Shown here: in pieces, positions 59,910 through 64,000 of the stretch
How positions within the stretch are numbered: position 1 is the stretch's first letter
Layout: each line of letters begins with the position of its first letter
Assembly (NCBI GenBank): GCA_031362415.1
Contig: JANLSK010000133.1
Location: 8,646-72,645 of the forward strand
Direction: 5' to 3'
Origin: VFJJ01 sp031362415
GTDB lineage: Bacteria > Actinomycetota > Acidimicrobiia > IMCC26256 > VFJJ01
Length of the DNA: 64,000 bases
The notes under the pieces: generated by a model
Databases searched by the model: none
Seen by the model: only the letters and a program-made list of their open reading frames with translations
Told to the model about the DNA's origin: nothing
Made by a program: the position numbers and the translations under genes

Positions 59910-60899
59910 GTGCTGTCAGGCGAGAAGATCCTCATCACCGGCCCGGCGGGGCAGATCGCCTTCCCGATGGCCGAGTACCTGGCCCGCGACAATGAGGTCT
60001 GGGGCGTCGCCCGGTTCAGTGAGCCGGGCTCGCGCGAGCGTGTCGAAGCCGTGCGAGTCACCACGCGCGTCGTCGATCTCGCCACGGGCGACTTCGATGA
60101 TGTGCCCGACGACTTCACCTACCTCGTGCACATGGCGACGTTCCAGACCGGTGGGCTCGACTACGACCACGCCCTCCGGGTCAACGGTGAAGGGACCGGA
60201 CTGCTGCTGGCCCACTGCCGCAAGGCCAAGGCTGCACTGGTCGCTTCGACCTTCTCGGTCTACAAGCCCGATCCCGATCCGCTTCACGCCTTCATCGAGA
60301 CCGATCCCTTGGGTGACTGCAGCCAGCCCCATTCGCCGACGTATTCGATCTCGAAGATCACCCAGGAGGCCGTGACGCGAGCGTGTGCTCGCCTGTTCGA
60401 CCTGCCCGTCACCATCGCCCGTATCAACGCGTCGTACGGACCCAATGGCGGTCTCCCCGCCTACCAGCTCGACTGGATGATGGCCGGCTCGGTCGTTCCG
60501 CTGCGCGCCCCCGGACCCACGGCCTACAGCCCGATACACCAAGACGACATGAACGCTCAGGTCGAGCCGCTGCTCGCGGCGGCTTCGATCCCGGCGACGA
60601 TCGTGAACTGGGCCGGCGACGACGCGGTCACGGTCGAGGAATGGTGTCAGTATCTGTCCGAGTTGACCGGGCGAACACCCATCTACGAGTACCGCGACTA
60701 TCCCCACAGCATACGCGGCGCGATCTCGGAGAACACACGCCGACGGGCGTTGACCGGTCCGTGCCGGGTCGAATGGAAGGAAGGCTTCCGCCAGACGTTC
60801 GAGGCGCGCTACCCCGGCGGAGTGGCCTCCGCGGGCGCAGCTGACCGGGCCGCTCGCCTCCTGAACGCCTTCGAGTTGTCGGCCGCGGTCGAGGGCTGA
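59910..60899 (+). CDS. NAD-dependent epimerase/dehydratase family protein
   Basis: The 329-residue product has an extended-SDR fold: EKILITGPAGQIAFPMAEYLA (GxxGxxA cofactor motif), the catalytic SPTYSISKITQEAVTRA, and INASYGPNGGLPAYQLDWMMAG. Extended SDRs of this type act on nucleotide sugars or other carbonyl compounds. The GTG at 59910 follows AAGGAG. The substrate cannot be inferred. Confidence 0.86.
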   Translation: MLSGEKILITGPAGQIAFPMAEYLARDNEVWGVARFSEPGSRERVEAVRVTTRVVDLATGDFDDVPDDFTYLVHMATFQTGGLDYDHALRVNGEGTGLLLAHCRKAKAALVASTFSVYKPDPDPLHAFIETDPLGDCSQPHSPTYSISKITQEAVTRACARLFDLPVTIARINASYGPNGGLPAYQLDWMMAGSVVPLRAPGPTAYSPIHQDDMNAQVEPLLAAASIPATIVNWAGDDAVTVEEWCQYLSELTGRTPIYEYRDYPHSIRGAISENTRRRALTGPCRVEWKEGFRQTFEARYPGGVASAGAADRAARLLNAFELSAAVEG

Positions 60900-60906
60900 G
60901 TTACGC

Positions 60907-62283
60907 TCAGCCCTGGGGATTGATGTTTTGGTTGAGGCGGAACACGTTGTGGGGGTCGTGCTTGGCCTTCACGGCGACGAGCCGGGCATAGCGCTCAGGG
61001 CCGTAGGCGGCCCGTACCCTGTCGGTGCCCTCGTCGCCGAGGTAGTTCACGTACACGCCCCCGGTGGCGTGGGGCCGCATGGCCTCGTCGAAGCTCCGGG
61101 CCCAGGCGATCTGGCTCTCGTCGTGCTCGGGGCCCTCCCAGCACGCGATGACGTTGTACACGAACGCAGCGTCGCGATGAGCGAAGGCCGTCCCGCCGTC
61201 TGGTTCGTGGGCGAACGCCCCGCCCAAGGCCTGGCACTCCACGATGCTGAACGGCGACGGGACCGGCGAGGTGTTCGCGACGTAGGTGTCGATGGCGCCG
61301 TCGGTGACCTCACCCAGGTAGCCGGCCTTCCAGTAGCTGCGCCGGCCCGCCGGGAACCCGTCGTCGAACATCTGCTGCAGGACGCAGTAGGGGATCGGAC
61401 CGAGCAGGTCGAGTGCCGGCTCACCGAAGGCGCGCAACGGCGCGACCAGGGCGGCGCCCTCGTCGATATCGCCCGCCCAGCACACGACGATCGCCACGAT
61501 CGGTTGGAATTGCAGGTGCTCGGGCACGAACGGCAGCGGTGGGGCGGTGACGAAGAGACAGTTGAGACCGAGGTCGGCCGGGGCCGTAGCCACGAAGTCG
61601 CGATAAAGCGCCAGCACCTCGGCCGCCCGATCGATGTGGTATGCGATCAGCCCGCCGAAGACAACGGGTCCCACCGAGTGCAGTCGGTACTCGAGCGACG
61701 TCACGACCCCGAAGTTGCCACCGCCACCACGCAGAGCCCAGAACAACTCGGCGTGCTGCGACTCGTTCGTCTCGAGAACGTCGCCGTCGGCGGTGACGAT
61801 CTGCGCCGCAGTGAGGTTGTCGCACGAGAGGCCTTGGCGTCGCATCAGGTGCCCGAGACCGCCACCCAGGGTAAGTCCCGAGATGCCGGTCGTCGAGATC
61901 GCCCCACCAGTGGTGGCGAGGCCGTGGAGCTGGGTCTCGCGATCGAGCAGCCCCCAGGTGACCCCTCCCTGGGCCCGCGCACGCCTCGCCTCGGGATCGA
62001 CACGCACCCCCTGCATCGGAGACAGGTCGATGACCACGCCGTCATCGCACGAGGCGTTCCCGGCCACGTTGTGGGCCCCGCCCCGCACGGCGATCGGGAG
62101 GCCCTCGGCCCGTCCGAACGCGATGGCTGCGGCCACGTCGGCCGTGCCCGAGCAACGGGCGATCATGCCTGGGCGCTTGTCGATCATGCCGTTCCACACG
62201 TGCCGGGCGTCGTCGTAGCCCGGGTGGGATGCGTCGATGAGCTCTCCCCGGAAGCCGTGCCGCAAGCCGTCGATGAGGGTCAT
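60907..62283 (-). CDS. FAD-binding oxidoreductase (berberine-bridge/PCMH type)
   Basis: The 458-residue product has the FAD_binding_4 fold: VRGGAHNVAGNASCDDGVVIDLS (His expected to hold FAD covalently), SGLTLGGGLGHLMRRQGLSCDNL, and GGGGNFGVVTSLEYRL. The C-terminal BBE signature is YVNYLGDEGTDRVRAAYG ... NVFRLNQNINP. The second, cysteinyl FAD link of bicovalent members is not seen, which suggests single covalent attachment. The substrate may be an oligosaccharide or small aromatic compound, but this cannot be told. The last 7 bases before it separate it from the convergent epimerase gene. Confidence 0.9.
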   Translation of the reverse strand: MTLIDGLRHGFRGELIDASHPGYDDARHVWNGMIDKRPGMIARCSGTADVAAAIAFGRAEGLPIAVRGGAHNVAGNASCDDGVVIDLSPMQGVRVDPEARRARAQGGVTWGLLDRETQLHGLATTGGAISTTGISGLTLGGGLGHLMRRQGLSCDNLTAAQIVTADGDVLETNESQHAELFWALRGGGGNFGVVTSLEYRLHSVGPVVFGGLIAYHIDRAAEVLALYRDFVATAPADLGLNCLFVTAPPLPFVPEHLQFQPIVAIVVCWAGDIDEGAALVAPLRAFGEPALDLLGPIPYCVLQQMFDDGFPAGRRSYWKAGYLGEVTDGAIDTYVANTSPVPSPFSIVECQALGGAFAHEPDGGTAFAHRDAAFVYNVIACWEGPEHDESQIAWARSFDEAMRPHATGGVYVNYLGDEGTDRVRAAYGPERYARLVAVKAKHDPHNVFRLNQNINPQG

Positions 62284-62447
62284 GGTGTCTCTCCTTGAGT
62301 CGAGTCAGTGATCCCTTCGGTTCTGGCCACGGTCCTTGAAGCGGCCATGGCCGCCCCGGCTGCTCCGGTGCGGGCGAGGACAATCCAGAAGGTGAGTGAC
62401 CCGCGGTGTTCGCAGCTCGACCCGCGATGGATCACCGGGACCTGGAG

Positions 62448-63755
62448 CTACAGGTTGTGGTTGGCCAGATTGTGGTCGACGAGGTCCCCGAACTTGGCCT
62501 TGGCTGCGGCAACGCGCTCGGGGAGGTGGGCGCTGGGCCAGAGACCTTCGTACGGCTTGTAACCCTTGAGCACCTGACGGGCCACGGTGATCTTGTGGAC
62601 CTCGGTGGGACCGTCGGCGATCCCCATCACCGGGGCGCCCGTCCACATGCCGATGAGCGGCATCTCGTTCGACACGCCGAGCGAGCCGTGCACGTGCATG
62701 GCCCGGAACACGATGTCCTTCAGGATCTTGGCCGTGGCCACCTTGCAGGCCGCGATCTCCTTGCGGGCCTTGTGTCCGCCGACCTGGTCGATCAACCATG
62801 CCGCGTGCAGCACCATGAGCCGGAACTGGTGGAGCTCGATCCACGAGTCGGCCACGTACTCCTGCACCATCTGCTTCGAGGCCAGCACCGAGCCCTGCGT
62901 GTAGCGCGACACGGCTCGCTCGCACATCATGTCGATGGCCTTTTGGCACATGCCGATGGTGCGCATGGCGTGGTGGATGCGCCCGCCACCGAGGCGGGTC
63001 TGGGCGATCACGAACGCCTGGCCCGCGCCCCCGAGCACATTGTCGGCCGGAACCCGCACGTTTTCGTAGTGCACATAGGCGTGGGTCCCTTCACCGGGTT
63101 CCTCGCCGGCGAGGCCGGTGTGGCGCACGATGTTGATGCCCGGCGTGTCGGTGGGCACCAGGAACATCGACGCACCCTGGTAGATCGACACGTTCGGGTC
63201 GGTGACGGCCATCACGATGGCGAACGACGCGAAGCGGAGGTTCGACGAGAACCACTTCTCGCCGTTGATCACCCACTCGTCACCGTCGCGCTCGGCCCGG
63301 CACGTGAACACGCCAGGATCGGCGCCGCCCTGGGGCTCGGTCATCGAGAAGCACGACACGATCTCACCGTCGAGCAACGGCTTCAGATACTTGGCCTTCT
63401 GCTCGTCGGTGCCGTAGTGGGCGATGATCTCGGCGTTCCCGGTGTCGGGCGCTTGGCAGCCAAAGGTGGACGGAGCCCACGATGAACGCCCGAGGATCTC
63501 GTTGATGAGGCCGAGCTTGAGCTGTCCGAAGCCGAGGCCACCGAGGTCGGCCCCGAGGTGACAGGCCCACAGGCCCTGGTCCTGCACCATCTTCTGGAGG
63601 GGTTTGATGACCTGTTTGTGGACGGGATGGCTCTTGTCGTAGACGGTGTGGCCGTCGAAGGCCAGGTCGACGGGCTCGACGTGCTCCTTCACGAAGTCGC
63701 GGATCCAGTCGAGCTTCTCCTGGAACTCCGGTTCAGTTGAGAAATCCCATGCCAT
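62448..63755 (-). CDS. Acyl-CoA dehydrogenase (FadE-type)
   Basis: The 435-residue product begins AWDFSTEPEFQEKLDWIRDFVKEHVEP. It has the middle-domain motif CFSMTEPQGGADPGVFTCRA, EWVINGEKWFSSN, and the C-terminal FRAMHVHGSLGVSNEMPLIGMW ... GIADGPTEVHKITVARQVL. This matches a group of long acyl-CoA dehydrogenases common in actinobacterial steroid and lipid catabolism. The ATG at 63755 follows a GGAGG site. The substrate is not identified. Confidence 0.93.
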   Translation of the reverse strand: MAWDFSTEPEFQEKLDWIRDFVKEHVEPVDLAFDGHTVYDKSHPVHKQVIKPLQKMVQDQGLWACHLGADLGGLGFGQLKLGLINEILGRSSWAPSTFGCQAPDTGNAEIIAHYGTDEQKAKYLKPLLDGEIVSCFSMTEPQGGADPGVFTCRAERDGDEWVINGEKWFSSNLRFASFAIVMAVTDPNVSIYQGASMFLVPTDTPGINIVRHTGLAGEEPGEGTHAYVHYENVRVPADNVLGGAGQAFVIAQTRLGGGRIHHAMRTIGMCQKAIDMMCERAVSRYTQGSVLASKQMVQEYVADSWIELHQFRLMVLHAAWLIDQVGGHKARKEIAACKVATAKILKDIVFRAMHVHGSLGVSNEMPLIGMWTGAPVMGIADGPTEVHKITVARQVLKGYKPYEGLWPSAHLPERVAAAKAKFGDLVDHNLANHNL

Positions 63756-63756
63756 G

Positions 63757-63999
63757 TCACGCGCCTCCAGAAAGTCGTGCGTCGTTCCTAGTCGATGAAG
63801 CGCTCCCGGCACCACGTGACGAGACATCCGGTATTGCGACGGGCTCGAGGTACACAGTGCGTCCCACCAGTTCTTCCACTTCGGCCGATTGCAGCAATTC
63901 GCCGTCCGTGCTCTTGGCGTAGGTGCGCGCTCCGCCGTGGAGTTCGCTTTCCAGCGCGGTGTGAGCACAACCACAGCGGGCAGCCGCCGGGTCACGATC
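63757..63999 (-). CDS. Possible C-terminal end of a gene cut by the right edge
   Basis: On the minus strand one frame is open from the right edge to a TGA at 63757-63759, one base before the acyl-CoA dehydrogenase ATG. It reads GGARTYAKSTDGELLQSAEV then EELVGRTVYLEPVAIPDV, with a short Ser/Gly-rich end. Composition is protein-like, but the third-codon GC is weaker than in neighbouring genes. The product cannot be identified from this fragment. Confidence 0.3.
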   Translation of the reverse strand, partial: DRDPAAARCGCAHTALESELHGGARTYAKSTDGELLQSAEVEELVGRTVYLEPVAIPDVSSRGAGSASSTRNDARLSGGA

Positions 64000-64000
64000 T

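Overview
This 64-kb window is high-GC actinobacterial chromosome spanning the replication origin region. The organism is probably from class Acidimicrobiia (inference). The gene order around the origin matches that known from Mycobacterium (recF-dnaN-dnaA | rpmH-rnpA-yidD-yidC-jag-rsmG-parA-parB | cwlM-trxA-trxB-antisigma-sigM-pseudokinase/murJ-DUF6049-pcnA, and separately rpsF-ssb-rpsR-rplI-dnaB). NucS mismatch repair, a DUF5318 protein, a mycofactocin-type SDR and a luciferase-like F420-type oxidoreductase also point to Actinobacteria.

Layout. 1-3282 (minus): recF (cut by the left edge), dnaN, the oriC-type dnaN-dnaA spacer with DnaA boxes, and dnaA. 3283-3755: divergent promoter region. 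3756-7652 (plus): rpmH, rnpA, yidD, yidC, jag, rsmG with overlapping starts. 7653-10236: 2.6 kb with no intact gene but three perfect parS sites and one degenerate one, in repeated flanks. One repeat unit is interrupted by about 0.8 kb carrying a decayed transposon-associated (DUF6431-like) gene. 10237-12141: parA and parB. 12184-24300 (minus): a packed envelope/redox cluster of GNAT, DUF6049, MurJ, DegV, a pseudokinase, SigM-like sigma factor, its probable anti-sigma, a small membrane protein, TrxB, TrxA and a CwlM-like pseudo-amidase.

24433-33971: mixed metabolic and housekeeping genes (deacetylase, PilT-like ATPase, Fe-S flavin oxidoreductase, VOC protein, tRNA nucleotidyltransferase, methyltransferase, DUF5318, panB, DUF192). 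34259-37910 (plus): rpsF, ssb, rpsR, rplI, dnaB. The spacer before dnaB carries a promoter, a LexA-like palindrome and a second cluster of DnaA boxes. 37967-46839: a degenerate GGDEF protein, an LLM oxidoreductase, a zinc ribbon protein, a NirK-like copper protein, NucS, an acyl-CoA dehydrogenase, an NlpC/P60 protein and small membrane or lipoproteins. 47003-50819: SDR, MFS, SDR and acyltransferase genes. 50900-54949 (minus): trehalose genes otsA and an otsB-GH15 fusion. 55116-57088 (minus): the ogt and ada-alkA DNA alkylation repair pair. 57229-64000: dehydrogenases, an epimerase, a flavin oxidase and a second acyl-CoA dehydrogenase.

The genes fall into three working sets: replication, segregation and translation around oriC; cell-wall control (MurJ, pseudokinase, CwlM-like, SigM, thioredoxin); and accessory lipid/xenobiotic oxidation and trehalose metabolism. 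Several genes appear to be leaderless, having a TANNNT -10 box 6-8 bases from the start codon.
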